DNA from: VBDM01 sp035702665
Lineage (GTDB): Bacteria > Pseudomonadota > Gammaproteobacteria > Burkholderiales > SG8-39
Length of the DNA stretch: 64,000 nt
Assembly (NCBI GenBank): GCA_035702665.1
Contig: DASSQD010000097.1
Location: 62,001-126,000 of the forward strand
Direction of reading: 5' to 3'
Below, piece after piece: positions 42,243 to 51,907 of this stretch. The position numbers and the translations under genes are program-made. Under the pieces are notes generated by a model. It made no database searches. It saw nothing but the letters and a program-made list of their open reading frames with translations, and was not told where the DNA came from. Numbering within the stretch: the first letter of the stretch is position 1; every line of letters starts with the position of its first letter.

Positions 42243-44000
42243 ATGGCTTCGTCCGACGCCAATAGCCTGCAGCTCTACTTTCGGCTCCTCAGCCACGTCA
42301 AGCCTTACTGGGCGGCCTTCGCCTTCTCCATCCTGGGGATGATCGTGACTGCGGCCACCGAGCCGGCCTTTCCGGCTCTGCTGCAGCCGCTGCTCGACGG
42401 GAGCTTCGTGAAAAGGGAAGGCGGCCTGCTTGCGTGGCTTCCTGCCCTGATCGTCGGTCTGTTCCTCGTGCGCGGCGTTGCCTCGTACGCGTCGGATTAC
42501 GCGATCGGCTGGGTGGCGAACAAGGTCGTGATGGACCTGCGCAATGCGATGTTCGCCAGACTCGTGCGCTTGCCTACCTACTACTACGACACTCACACGA
42601 GCGGCAGCCTGGTCTCCAAGTTCACCTTCGACGTGCTTCAGCTGACCGGCGCTGCGACCAGCGTCGTCTCGGTTCTGTTCCGCGACTCGCTCACCATCGT
42701 CGCGCTGCTCGCGTATCTCTTCATAAAGAACTGGCAGCTCACCCTCGTCGCGCTGCTGGTTGCGCCCCCCGCGGTCTTGATCACACGCGGTTTCTCGCGC
42801 CGCCTGCGCACCATGAGCCGCGCCGAGCAGGCCGCGATGGGGGATCTGAACCACGCGCTCGAGGAGTCGATCGGTTGCCACCGCGTGGTCAAGGTGTTCG
42901 GGGGGCAGGAATACGAGGCCAAGCGCTTCGACGCCGGGGCAAACAAGGTACGCCGCTTCAACATGAAGATGACCTCAGCGGCCGCGGCCAACGTGCCGCT
43001 GGTGCAGATCGTCGTATCCGTCGCGCTGGCCGTCATCATCTATATCGCGGTGCGTCAGGCCAACGCCGGTGCGATGACCGTGGGCAACTTCGTTGCCTTC
43101 CTGACGGCGCTCACGCTGATCTTCCAGCCGCTGAAGCGGCTGACCGGCGTAAACCAGAGCCTGCAGCGCGGCCTCGCCGCGGCGGAAAACGTGTTCCGCC
43201 TCATCGACGAGAAGTCCGAATCGGATTCGGGCACGCGCGAGATCTCCCGCGCGAGGGGCGACATCGAGTTCCGGCAGATCGGGTTGACCTACACCGGCAG
43301 TCCGCGCCCCGCCCTCGATGGCGTATCGTTCTCGATCAGGGCGGGCGAGACCGTTGCTCTCGTTGGCGGCTCCGGAGCGGGCAAGTCGACGCTAGCTAAC
43401 CTCCTGCCGCGCTTCTACTCTCCCGACTCCGGACAGATCCTGCTCGACGGAATCGACATCGCGACGCTGAAGCTTGCGAGCCTCCGCGCAAGCATTGCAC
43501 TGGTCAGCCAGGACATCGTGCTCTTCAACGACACCGTCGCCGCGAACATCGCCTACGGACGGCTCGCCGGGACGAGCGAGGCCGACGTGATTCGCGCCGC
43601 CGAGGCGGCGCACGCGATGCATTTCATCCGTGACATGTCCGAAGGTCTCGCGACCGTCATCGGCGAGAACGGCGTGCGCCTCTCGGGCGGGCAGCGGCAA
43701 AGGCTCGCCATCGCACGCGCTTTTCTCAAGAACGCGCCGGTCTTGATCCTCGACGAGGCCACTTCGGCGCTTGACAGCGAATCCGAGCGCCACGTCCAGG
43801 AGGCGCTGGAGACCTTGATGAAGGGCCGCACGACGCTGGTCATCGCGCACAGGCTCTCGACCATCGAGCGCGCCGACCGCATTGTCGTGCTGGACGCGGG
43901 GCGGGTCACGGAGATGGGGCGCCACGCGGACCTGCTCGTCGCCTCGGGCATCTACGCCAAGCTCCATCGCCTGCAGTACTCCCGCGAAGCCACCGCGTAA
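42243..44000 (+). CDS. msbA: lipid A/LPS flippase MsbA
   Basis: 585-residue ABC half-transporter. Six membrane segments occupy residues 1-310; the ATPase domain has Walker A GGSGAGKST near 375-383, LSGGQRQRLAIARA (signature), and LILDEATSALD (Walker B). The length and pattern are those of MsbA, which flips lipid A-core across the inner membrane. A perfect TATAAT (42217-42222) lies in the 29-base gap upstream but has no good -35. It is embedded between core glycosyltransferases. Confidence 0.92.
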   Translation: MASSDANSLQLYFRLLSHVKPYWAAFAFSILGMIVTAATEPAFPALLQPLLDGSFVKREGGLLAWLPALIVGLFLVRGVASYASDYAIGWVANKVVMDLRNAMFARLVRLPTYYYDTHTSGSLVSKFTFDVLQLTGAATSVVSVLFRDSLTIVALLAYLFIKNWQLTLVALLVAPPAVLITRGFSRRLRTMSRAEQAAMGDLNHALEESIGCHRVVKVFGGQEYEAKRFDAGANKVRRFNMKMTSAAAANVPLVQIVVSVALAVIIYIAVRQANAGAMTVGNFVAFLTALTLIFQPLKRLTGVNQSLQRGLAAAENVFRLIDEKSESDSGTREISRARGDIEFRQIGLTYTGSPRPALDGVSFSIRAGETVALVGGSGAGKSTLANLLPRFYSPDSGQILLDGIDIATLKLASLRASIALVSQDIVLFNDTVAANIAYGRLAGTSEADVIRAAEAAHAMHFIRDMSEGLATVIGENGVRLSGGQRQRLAIARAFLKNAPVLILDEATSALDSESERHVQEALETLMKGRTTLVIAHRLSTIERADRIVVLDAGRVTEMGRHADLLVASGIYAKLHRLQYSREATA

Positions 44001-44032
44001 GCGAAACCGGGCCGCGCCCGCCTGCGCTGCGC

Positions 44033-45115
44033 ATGAGAATCCTCCATACGGAAGCGTCGTGCGGCTGGGGCGGGCAGGAGATCCGGATCCTGGACGAATC
44101 GCAGGGAATGTCCGGGCGCGGGCACGAGGTTGCTCTCGTCGCGCCGCGCGAATCACGGATCTACGAGGCGGCGCTCGAGCGGGGCATCCGGGCCGAGGCC
44201 CTTCCGATCGCGAGGAAGGACCTCGAGGGGTTTCTGGCGATGCGGCGCTGGCTGAAGGCCCACCCCGTGGACGTCGTCAACAGCCATAGCTCCACCGACA
44301 GCTGGCTGGCCGCGCTCGCCTGCGCCACGTTGGCGCGCGCTCCCGCGCTGGTGCGTACCCGGCACGTCTCGGCCGCCATTCCCAACAATTGGCCGACGCG
44401 GTGGCTTTACGGCCGCGCGACGCTGCATGTCGTCACCACCGGAGAAGCGCTGCGCCTGCAGCTGCTGCGGGACAACGGACTGTCCCCCGAGCGCGTCACC
44501 TCGGTTCCGACCGGAATCGACGCGGAGCGCTTCATCCCGGGCGATCGCGTTGCCGCGCGTCGCGCGACCGGCCTGCCGGCCGGACGCCGCCTGGTCGGGA
44601 TCGTCGCGACGTTGCGCAGCTGGAAGGGGCATCGCTACCTGATCGAGGCGGTCAGCGGACTGCCCGAGGTCGGCCTGGTGATCGTGGGCGACGGCCCTCA
44701 GCGGCGCAACATCGAGGCCAGCGTACGCGAGCGCCGCATGGGCGATCGCGTCTGGCTCGCCGGCAACCAGAGCGACGTACTACCATGGCTGCAGTCCTTC
44801 GACGCATTCTGCCTTCCCTCGTACGCGAACGAAGGCGTGCCGCAGGCGCTGCTCCAGGCGATGCTCTGCGGGCTGCCGTGCGTCACCACCACCGCGGGAA
44901 GCATCGGGGAAATCGCCAGGGACGGCGACACCGCGATCGTCGTGGCCGCCGAGGACGCGGCCGATCTCAGACGGGGCCTGGAAAGGCTCCTCGGCGACGA
45001 GCAACTCGGCGCGCGCCTCGGCCGCGCGGCGCGTGCGCACTGCGCTGCGAGCTTCGGCGCGCACACCATGCTCGACCGCATGGAACGGGTCTTCCGGGAT
45101 GCCGCGCGCGCGTAG
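44033..45115 (+). CDS. GT4 glycosyltransferase
   Basis: 360 residues. GT-B fold pattern: N-terminus MRILHTEASCGWGGQEIRIL, hinge VPTGIDAERFIPGDR, and C-terminal domain GIVATLRSWKGHRYLIEAV, AGNQSDVLPWLQSFDAFCLPSY, NEGVPQALLQAMLCGLP. It lies 32 bases after msbA. It is an LPS-core or O-chain transferase of unknown specificity. Confidence 0.82.
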   Translation: MRILHTEASCGWGGQEIRILDESQGMSGRGHEVALVAPRESRIYEAALERGIRAEALPIARKDLEGFLAMRRWLKAHPVDVVNSHSSTDSWLAALACATLARAPALVRTRHVSAAIPNNWPTRWLYGRATLHVVTTGEALRLQLLRDNGLSPERVTSVPTGIDAERFIPGDRVAARRATGLPAGRRLVGIVATLRSWKGHRYLIEAVSGLPEVGLVIVGDGPQRRNIEASVRERRMGDRVWLAGNQSDVLPWLQSFDAFCLPSYANEGVPQALLQAMLCGLPCVTTTAGSIGEIARDGDTAIVVAAEDAADLRRGLERLLGDEQLGARLGRAARAHCAASFGAHTMLDRMERVFRDAARA

Positions 45116-45155
45116 CCGGCTGGTCTCTCGGTTGGAGATCGTGCCGCGGGCCCTC

Positions 45156-46208
45156 ATGAAACGCCTGTTCTCGGGCACCCGGCGCAAGCCGGCGCACCCG
45201 GGGCGGATCCTCGTCGCGCACCAGCTGCTGCTCGGGGACACCCTGATGCTGACGCCGCTGATCGCGCGACTGCGGCGCCGCCACCCGGAGGCCGAGATCG
45301 TCCTCACGGTCTCGCGCGGACAGCTGCCGCTGTACGCGTCCCGGCCCTACGGCGTGAAGGCCGTGGCCTACGACTCGCGCAATCACGAATCCGCGAAGAA
45401 TCTGCTCGAGCTCGGCTCGTTCGATCTCGCGGTGGTACCCGGGGACAACCGGCATACGGTGCTCGCGCGTGCCCTCGATTCGAGCTGGGTGGTCGCGCTT
45501 GCGGGCGATCGGCCAGGGTGGAAGAACCGGTTCGCCGACGAGCTCGTCCCCATCCCCGCGGAGCCGACCGCGCTCTCCGACCTGTTCGCGCTGCTCGGAG
45601 GTGAAGACGACGACGCGGCCTACGACAAGCGCGATTGGCCGCGCCCCGAGTGCAAGCCTTTCGACCTGCCGCGAGGCGACTACGCGGTACTCAACGTGGA
45701 CGCGGGCTCGCCGCTCCGGCTCTGGCCGCCATCCAAGTGGCTGCAGCTCGCCGACGGTCTCAAGGCTACGGGGCTCCAGGTCGCGTTCTGCTCCGGTCCG
45801 GGGACGGAGCGTATGGCCGAGGCGATCGATCCGGAGCGACGCCATCTGTCGTACGCGGGACTCCTCGATCTATCCCAGCTGTGGCGGCTGCTCGAGCGCG
45901 CCCGGCTCCTGGTCTGCCTGGACAGCGGCGTCAGCCACTTGGCGAGGCTCGCCGGAACGCCGAGCGCGGTGCTCTACGGTCCGGGGTCCGCGGCGCTTTT
46001 CGGTCCCGGCCGCTTCTGGCGCAACCATCCCTTTCGCGCAGTGACCTTGGCGGATTTTCCGTGCCGCGATCAGCACGGCGTATTCAAGCGGGAGGTCAGT
46101 TGGGTGAAGCGCTGCACGCGCACGACCGCCGAGTGCCCGGCAGCCGCGTGCATGCACGCCATCGAAGCCGAACCGGTGCTTGCGAGTTGCCGCGAGCTGC
46201 TGGGTTAG
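45156..46208 (+). CDS. GT9 heptosyltransferase-like glycosyltransferase
   Basis: 350 residues from ATG 45156 (GTG 45141 is a possible earlier in-frame start near a GGAG). Markers: RILVAHQLLLGDTLMLTPLIARL, LNVDAGSPLRLWPPSKW, and LLVCLDSGVSHLARLAGTPSAVLYGPGS in the donor site. The C-terminus has a cysteine-rich segment (FPCRDQHGVF, KRCTRTTAECPAAACMHAI) common in GT9 enzymes of LPS cores. Exact sugar unknown. Confidence 0.82.
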   Translation: MKRLFSGTRRKPAHPGRILVAHQLLLGDTLMLTPLIARLRRRHPEAEIVLTVSRGQLPLYASRPYGVKAVAYDSRNHESAKNLLELGSFDLAVVPGDNRHTVLARALDSSWVVALAGDRPGWKNRFADELVPIPAEPTALSDLFALLGGEDDDAAYDKRDWPRPECKPFDLPRGDYAVLNVDAGSPLRLWPPSKWLQLADGLKATGLQVAFCSGPGTERMAEAIDPERRHLSYAGLLDLSQLWRLLERARLLVCLDSGVSHLARLAGTPSAVLYGPGSAALFGPGRFWRNHPFRAVTLADFPCRDQHGVFKREVSWVKRCTRTTAECPAAACMHAIEAEPVLASCRELLG

Positions 46209-46217
46209 ACTTAGACC

Positions 46218-46805
46218 ATGAAAGCGCCCCGCGCAGCCGAGATTGTCGCCTTGCACGACCGGGTGCTTGCCCAGGCCGACTGGAGCACGGCGATGCCCCA
46301 GGCCGGCGACGTCTGGTCGAACATCGAGCGCAACCACCGTTGCAACTGCCGGCTGTGGACCGAAGAGGATCAGGCGCGGCGCCGCGACGTTCCGGATGAG
46401 GCGATCGCCGCCAACAAGCGCAATATCGACGGCTTCAACCAGCAGCGCAACGATGCGATCGAGAGGATCGACGAAGCGCTGCTCGCCCTGCTGCCGGCCA
46501 GCGACGATAGTGCGCGCCTCAACTCGGAGACCGCCGGAGCGATGGTCGACCGCCTCTCGATTCTCGCGCTGAAGGTCTTCCACATGCGGCTCCAGACCGA
46601 GCGAAGCGACGCCGGCAGGGACCACCTCGAGACCAGCCGTGCGCGGCTTGCGCGCCTCGCGGAGCAGCGCGCCGACCTCGCCGGCTGTTTCGACGCGCTG
46701 ATCGCCGACTGTGTGGCGGGGCGCGCGCGGTTCAAGGTGTACCGGCAGTTCAAGATGTACAACGACCCCGCGTTCAACCCCTACCTGTACGGCGCCAAGC
46801 GCTGA
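46218..46805 (+). CDS. DUF4254 protein
   Basis: 195 residues, all alpha-helical by composition. NHRCNCRLWTEEDQARRRD, IAANKRNIDGFNQQRNDAIERIDEAL and the C-terminal RQFKMYNDPAFNPYLY are the DUF4254 pattern. Function unknown; the family is found among LPS-core glycosyltransferase genes, as here, between two GT9-type genes. Repeated Arg/Asn/Asp positions suggest binding of a charged or sugar ligand, which is a guess. Confidence 0.88.
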   Translation: MKAPRAAEIVALHDRVLAQADWSTAMPQAGDVWSNIERNHRCNCRLWTEEDQARRRDVPDEAIAANKRNIDGFNQQRNDAIERIDEALLALLPASDDSARLNSETAGAMVDRLSILALKVFHMRLQTERSDAGRDHLETSRARLARLAEQRADLAGCFDALIADCVAGRARFKVYRQFKMYNDPAFNPYLYGAKR

Positions 46806-46832
46806 TGACGCAGCGCGTCGGTCGGTGATCCC

Positions 46833-47981
46833 TTGAGCGCGCGGCCGTACGTCCAGCAGGTTAACTTCCAGCGGGGCTTCGGCGGCGGGGAGGTGTTCAC
46901 GGCCATGTTCACGAGCGCGCTTGCACGTTTGGGAATCGAGACGAGGATTTTCGTCGACCGGCGCGCAACGGCGTGGTCATCGCTTCCGCTGGCCGGGACG
47001 CGCCTGGAGGCGTCGAGCGGTCCTGGTGAGCTCCCCGGGATACTCCGCGGCGAGCCGCCCAGCCTCCTGGTCTTCCACACACTGGCGCCGGACGCCGTGA
47101 TCCGGGAATTGCGCGCCCAAGGACATCTCGCGCTCGCTTTCGCGCACATGCCCCTGTACGGGCGGGATCCCAGGCCACTGCTGCCGTTCGACGTCGTCGT
47201 CGCGGGCTCCCGCCACGTGATCGCGAGTCTTCATGCCGCGGGAATCGCGCGCGTCTATCCCGAGCCCCTCTACGGAATCGCGCAGCTCGACCGGGGCGTG
47301 ACCGGATCGGAACGGGTGCATGCCCGTTCCCGCTACGATTGGGACCGGCACAAGGTTCGAGATCGTGCGCTCGGCCATCTCGAACCTTTGTGGCGGCGCT
47401 TCCTGCCCCGCCGCGAGTTCATCCGTCGTCCGGGGTTGACCCTGGGCGTGGTGTCTCGCATCACCCCGATCAAGCAGTTTCCGCTGCTTTTCTCGTGCAT
47501 CGCCCCCGTGCTGGCCCGCTATCCCGGGGTCCAGATCGAGATATTCGGCAGCGGCGGCTACGCTTCGGTCCGCGACCTTCTGCGCGCCCTGGCGCCTATC
47601 CGGCAGCGCGTGCGCTTCTGGGGCCACCAGAAGAATGTCGCGGCGGTCTATCGCAACATCGATTTCCTGCTCACGGGCCTGCCGGAGAAGGAAGCGCTCG
47701 GCCTGAACGTGATCGAGGCACAGGCCTGCGGCACCCCGGTGCTCGCGCCCGATGCTCCGCCGTTCGACGAAACCGTGATGCACGGTGCGACGGGGCTGCG
47801 CTACCGCGACCCGCGCGAGGACGGCGGAGCGGACTTCGGGCGCATCCTGGATCGGCTTCTCACGGACGGCTTCCGCTTCGATGCGAAAGAGGCCGGGGCG
47901 CATCTCGCGCGTTTCTCCGAGGACGCCTTTCGGGAACGGGTGGGAGCCATGATCGAGGCCGTCTGGGGTGCCAGGGCGTGA
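46833..47981 (+). CDS. GT4 glycosyltransferase
   Basis: 382 residues from TTG 46833; no ATG or GTG near the start begins this frame. N-terminus VQQVNFQRGFGGGEVFTAM, C-terminal half GVVSRITPIKQFPLLFSC, VRFWGHQKNVAAVYRNIDFLL and EKEALGLNVIEAQACGTPVL, the donor-binding GT-B pattern. Its stop overlaps the next start (GTGA). Part of the LPS-core cluster; specificity unknown. Confidence 0.78.
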   Translation: MSARPYVQQVNFQRGFGGGEVFTAMFTSALARLGIETRIFVDRRATAWSSLPLAGTRLEASSGPGELPGILRGEPPSLLVFHTLAPDAVIRELRAQGHLALAFAHMPLYGRDPRPLLPFDVVVAGSRHVIASLHAAGIARVYPEPLYGIAQLDRGVTGSERVHARSRYDWDRHKVRDRALGHLEPLWRRFLPRREFIRRPGLTLGVVSRITPIKQFPLLFSCIAPVLARYPGVQIEIFGSGGYASVRDLLRALAPIRQRVRFWGHQKNVAAVYRNIDFLLTGLPEKEALGLNVIEAQACGTPVLAPDAPPFDETVMHGATGLRYRDPREDGGADFGRILDRLLTDGFRFDAKEAGAHLARFSEDAFRERVGAMIEAVWGARA

Positions 47982-49054
47982 CCGCCTCGACCCCGCCGTC
48001 GCCAGCGGGCAGGGGGCCCCGGTTCCTGGTCATCCGGCGCGACAACATCGGCGATCTCGTCTGCACCACGCCGCTGCTCAGGGCCCTGCGCGAGCGCTAT
48101 CCCGCAGGGCATATCGCGGCGCTGGTCAACACGTACAACCGGGCGGTTCTCGACGGCAACCCCGACGTGGACGCCGTTTACGCGTACGAGAAGGGCAAAC
48201 ACCGCGGCGCCGGGCGCTCCGTCCTGTCGAACTATGGTGACCGCCTTCGCCTTATCCTGGCGTTGCGCCGCGAGAAATTCGACTATGCCATTCTCGCAAC
48301 CCCGGGTTTCGCGGCGCTCTCGCTGCGCCTCGCGCGGCTCGCGGGTGCGCGGCATGTGCTCGGATATGCCGATCCGGGCGGCGCCCATCCGCGGCTGGAC
48401 ATTGCGCTCGCGTACGACAGCGCCAGCAAAGCGCACGAAGTCGAGCAGGTGTTCGGCCTCCTGAAGGCGCTGGGAATCGGTGGTGCGCCGTCCGCGACCC
48501 GGGTCTTTCCCGATGTCTTTCTGCGTGCGGAGACGGAGCAGGCCCTCGCGCGCCTGGGGCGGGGGCTCGTCGTGGGCGTGCACATCAGCGCGCGCCGGAA
48601 GAACCAGCAATGGCCGGAGGAGAGTTTCGCGGCGCTGATCCGCGCGACCTCGCAGAGGCACGGCGCGAGGATATTGCTGCTGTGGTCCCCGGGCGAAGCG
48701 GACAACCCGATGCATCCGGGGGATGACGGCAAAGCGAATGCGATCGTCGATCGCTGCGCCGGGTTGCCCCTGTTGCCTTGGCCCACGGCGAAGCTCGCGG
48801 GCCTGATCGCCGCGCTATCCGTCTGCGACTACGTGGTGTGCGCGGACGGAGGGGCGATGCATCTGGCGGCGGCGCTCGCCAGGCCGATCCTGTGCTTCTT
48901 CGGCGATTCGCCGCCTGAGCGCTGGCGACCTTGGATGACGCCGCACGAGCTGCTGCGACCCGACAGCCGCGATCTACGCGATCTGAGCACCGCCGACGCG
49001 CTCGCGGGGTTCGAGCGCCTCGTCAGATCAGCCCCATCGCGCTCGCGCGCCTGA
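47978..49054 (+). CDS. GT9 heptosyltransferase-like glycosyltransferase
   Basis: 358 residues from GTG 47978 overlapping the preceding TGA. FLVIRRDNIGDLVCTTPLLRALRERYP, GVHISARRKNQQWPEESF and VVCADGGAMHLAAALARPILCFFG are GT9 signatures. The last 32 bases overlap the 3' end of the convergent WbpL/WecA-like gene on the other strand. Last gene of the plus-strand LPS-core cluster. Confidence 0.82.
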   Translation: MTASTPPSPAGRGPRFLVIRRDNIGDLVCTTPLLRALRERYPAGHIAALVNTYNRAVLDGNPDVDAVYAYEKGKHRGAGRSVLSNYGDRLRLILALRREKFDYAILATPGFAALSLRLARLAGARHVLGYADPGGAHPRLDIALAYDSASKAHEVEQVFGLLKALGIGGAPSATRVFPDVFLRAETEQALARLGRGLVVGVHISARRKNQQWPEESFAALIRATSQRHGARILLLWSPGEADNPMHPGDDGKANAIVDRCAGLPLLPWPTAKLAGLIAALSVCDYVVCADGGAMHLAAALARPILCFFGDSPPERWRPWMTPHELLRPDSRDLRDLSTADALAGFERLVRSAPSRSRA

Positions 49055-50072
49055 GCACCCAGCGGGCATATACGATCTCGAATGCGATGAAGGGAATGAA
49101 GACGAGCAGGCGCCGCTCGGCGGCGAGATCGATCGAGATGTAGGCGGCGACACCCTGCGCCACGGTCAACGCGTAGTGGAACAGCGAGACCGTCCTGTGG
49201 CTGTAGCCGATCCTGTTGAGAAGCTGGTACAGGTGCGTGCGGTGCGCTTGATGGATCTTCTCTCCCCGCGCCAGGCGCCGCCCGAAGGTGAAGAACGTGT
49301 CGAATACGAAGTGGAAGAGGAGCATCGGGACGATATAGAAGGACAGACGCCCCAGGTCCAGGCTCGATCCGATCACGGCGAGAGTCGCGAAGGTGAATCC
49401 CAGAAAGGCACTGCCGATGTCCCCCATGAAGATCCTCGCGGGGGGAAAGTTGAACAGCAGGAATCCCGCGGAGCCCGCGAGCAGGACGTACGAGCTGATG
49501 TAAACGAAGACGCTTTTCTGCTGGAACGCGATGGCGCAGAGGAACGCGGCCGCAATGACGGCGACGCCCGCGGCGAGGCCGTCCAGGCCGTCCATGAAGT
49601 TGTATGCATTGGTGAGTCCCAGTATCCACAGAAAAGTCAGGATATAGCCGGCCCATCCCAGCTCGACCTCGCCCCAGTAGGGAACCGCCAGGCGCGTGAG
49701 AACCACTCCGGAAACCAGCACGATTGCCACGCAGACCATCTGCGTGACGATCTTGACCAAGAAGGTCTTCTGTGTGACGTCGTCGATGAAGGACACGATC
49801 GCCAGCAGAACGGCGGTGACCACGTATCCCCAGAAATAGCGGTCGTCGATGCGGGCGACGTCGGCGGCAAGATAGATGATGAGGCTGCCGATCAGGAAGG
49901 TCGTGACGAACGCGATGCCCCCGGACTTCGGGACCGGGCGCGTGTGCGAAGAGCGCTCGTTCGGCATGTCCATGACGCGCACGTGCCGCGCCATCACGTA
50001 GGTCAGCAGCGCCGAGCAGACGAAGATCGCGCCGGCGAAGGCCAGATGGCTGAGAAATTTTAGAAGGTCCAT
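49023..50072 (-). CDS. WbpL/WecA-type polyprenyl-phosphate sugar-1-phosphate transferase
   Basis: 349-residue membrane enzyme with about ten helices. The family metal and substrate motifs are present: SFIDDV, NAYNFMDGLDGLAAG, RIFMGDIGSAFLG, and HRTHLYQLLNRIG near the C-terminus. Such enzymes transfer a HexNAc-1-phosphate to undecaprenyl phosphate and start O-antigen or enterobacterial common antigen synthesis. Its ATG overlaps the WbpM/PglF-like stop by one base, a WbpL-WbpM order like that of Pseudomonas O-antigen loci. Confidence 0.88.
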   Translation of the reverse strand: MDLLKFLSHLAFAGAIFVCSALLTYVMARHVRVMDMPNERSSHTRPVPKSGGIAFVTTFLIGSLIIYLAADVARIDDRYFWGYVVTAVLLAIVSFIDDVTQKTFLVKIVTQMVCVAIVLVSGVVLTRLAVPYWGEVELGWAGYILTFLWILGLTNAYNFMDGLDGLAAGVAVIAAAFLCAIAFQQKSVFVYISSYVLLAGSAGFLLFNFPPARIFMGDIGSAFLGFTFATLAVIGSSLDLGRLSFYIVPMLLFHFVFDTFFTFGRRLARGEKIHQAHRTHLYQLLNRIGYSHRTVSLFHYALTVAQGVAAYISIDLAAERRLLVFIPFIAFEIVYARWVLRRASAMGLI

Positions 50073-51907
50073 CAGCGTCCTGCCTGGGGGCGATACTCCG
50101 GCACCAGGCTCGCGAGCTTCGCCCGGACGGCGTCGTCCTCGAGCGCCTGCGGAGCCTCCAGCCAGGCGAGCGTCTCGCGCACCCACGCCGGGTCGGGCGG
50201 CGAAAGCGCCCGCATGGCGCGCACCTTGGGGTGACGCGTCGCGAGCGTGTGCTCGTTGTCGGCCAGCAGTTCCTCGTAGAGCTTCTCCCCGCGGCGCAGT
50301 CCGGTGAAGGCGATCTGGATGCCGTCGTCCCGGAGGCCCGAGAGCCTGATCATGTCGCGCGCCAAGTCGACGATCTTCACCGGCTCGCCCATGTCGAGCA
50401 CGAAGATCTCTCCGCCCTGCCCCATCAGGCCCGCCTGGAGCACGAGCTGGGCCGCCTCGGGAATCGACATGAAGTATCGCGTGATCTCCGGATGAGTGAC
50501 GGTGACCGGGCCGCCGCGCTCGATCTGCTCCCGGAACTTCGGAATCACGCTGCCGGTCGATCCCAGGACGTTCCCGAAGCGGACCATGACGATGCGAGTC
50601 CGTTCGGCCGCCAGACTCTGGCAAAGCAGCTCGGCGAGCCGCTTCGAGGCGCCCATCACGTTGGTCGGATTGACGGCCTTGTCGGTGGAGACGAGCACCA
50701 ACTTCTCCACGCCGCCCTCGATCGCGCACCGGGCGACCCGCCAGGTCCCGAGCGCATTGTTGCGTATCGCCTCCCAGGCGTTCATGTCCTCCATCAAGGG
50801 GACGTGCTTGTACGCCGCTGCGTGGAGGACCACCGAGGGCCGGAATGCGGCCATGGTCTGTGCCAGGCGCGCGGCGTCCTTCACGTCTCCGATGACGCAG
50901 GCGATCGGCACGCCGGGGAATCGCGAACGGAATTCCTGCTCGACCTGATAGAGCGCGAGCTCGTTGGCTTCGAACAGCACGAGCTTTTGCGGCTCGAAGC
51001 GGGCGAGCTGGCGGCAGAGCTCGACGCCGATCGAGCCGCCGGCTCCGGTGACCATCGCGGCCTTGCCTCGAAGCCAATCGCGAAGGCCTGCGCTGTCCAG
51101 GGCCACCGGGTCGCGGCCGAGCAGATCGTCGAGCTCCACCGGACGAAGCTGGGAATAGGTCACGCGCCCGGACATCAGATCCTCGTAGGATGGAACCGTC
51201 ATGGCCGGAATACCCGCGCGGCCGCATAGCTCCATCGCACGCCGCCGCGCGGAGTGCGTCGCGCCCGGCATCGCGATGATCGCCTGATCCACGCCCCTGC
51301 CGGCGGCGATCTCGGCGAGGGCATCCAGGGGACCTAGCACCTTGACGCCGTCGATGTCCCGCCCGTGCCGGTTGCGATCGTCGTCCAGCAGGCCGACAAA
51401 GGTCCATTCCGGGCTCCTGCCCAGGCTCTTGAGCAGATTGGCCCCGGCGGTGCCCGCTCCGAGTACGATCACCCGCTTCGGATCGGACGCGCTCAGCCCC
51501 GCGATGCGTCCCTCCTTCCACGCTCGATACGCGATACGGCTTCCGCTCATCACCGCCGCGAGCAGGATCGGATACATCACCATGACGGAGCGCGGGACGT
51601 AGGACAGCCTGAACAGCACGACGACCGTGGCGATCCCGAGCGCGCCCAGTCCCGCGGCGACCAGGATGCGCCTCAGGTCGGTGAGGCTCGCATATCTCCA
51701 GAGGCCGCGATACATCCCGGAACGCCAAGACAGCAGCGCCTGGAGCGGCAGTATCCAGACGAGGTCGGCGAACATGGGAAACGCGTAGAACTGGGAGACT
51801 TCGAAGTTGAAGCGGAGCTCATAGGCGACTATCCAGCTCGCGGCCGCGGCCAGCAGGTCGTGAAATACGGTCACCCAGGTTTGCCAGGCGCCGAACGCCC
51901 TCTTCAT
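50072..51907 (-). CDS. UDP-HexNAc 4,6-dehydratase, PglF/WbpM/CapD-type
   Basis: 611 residues. Four N-terminal membrane segments (about 1-115) precede a CoA-binding-like domain (VIVLGAGTAGANLLKSLG) and a C-terminal SDR domain with VTGAGGSIGVELCRQLARFEPQKL and the altered SMK catalytic set of this family (STDKAVNPTNVMGASKRLAE). It makes UDP-4-keto-6-deoxy-GlcNAc. Stop and start overlaps (TGATG) link it to the aminotransferase gene above and the WbpL-like gene below. Confidence 0.92.
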   Translation of the reverse strand: MKRAFGAWQTWVTVFHDLLAAAASWIVAYELRFNFEVSQFYAFPMFADLVWILPLQALLSWRSGMYRGLWRYASLTDLRRILVAAGLGALGIATVVVLFRLSYVPRSVMVMYPILLAAVMSGSRIAYRAWKEGRIAGLSASDPKRVIVLGAGTAGANLLKSLGRSPEWTFVGLLDDDRNRHGRDIDGVKVLGPLDALAEIAAGRGVDQAIIAMPGATHSARRRAMELCGRAGIPAMTVPSYEDLMSGRVTYSQLRPVELDDLLGRDPVALDSAGLRDWLRGKAAMVTGAGGSIGVELCRQLARFEPQKLVLFEANELALYQVEQEFRSRFPGVPIACVIGDVKDAARLAQTMAAFRPSVVLHAAAYKHVPLMEDMNAWEAIRNNALGTWRVARCAIEGGVEKLVLVSTDKAVNPTNVMGASKRLAELLCQSLAAERTRIVMVRFGNVLGSTGSVIPKFREQIERGGPVTVTHPEITRYFMSIPEAAQLVLQAGLMGQGGEIFVLDMGEPVKIVDLARDMIRLSGLRDDGIQIAFTGLRRGEKLYEELLADNEHTLATRHPKVRAMRALSPPDPAWVRETLAWLEAPQALEDDAVRAKLASLVPEYRPQAGR

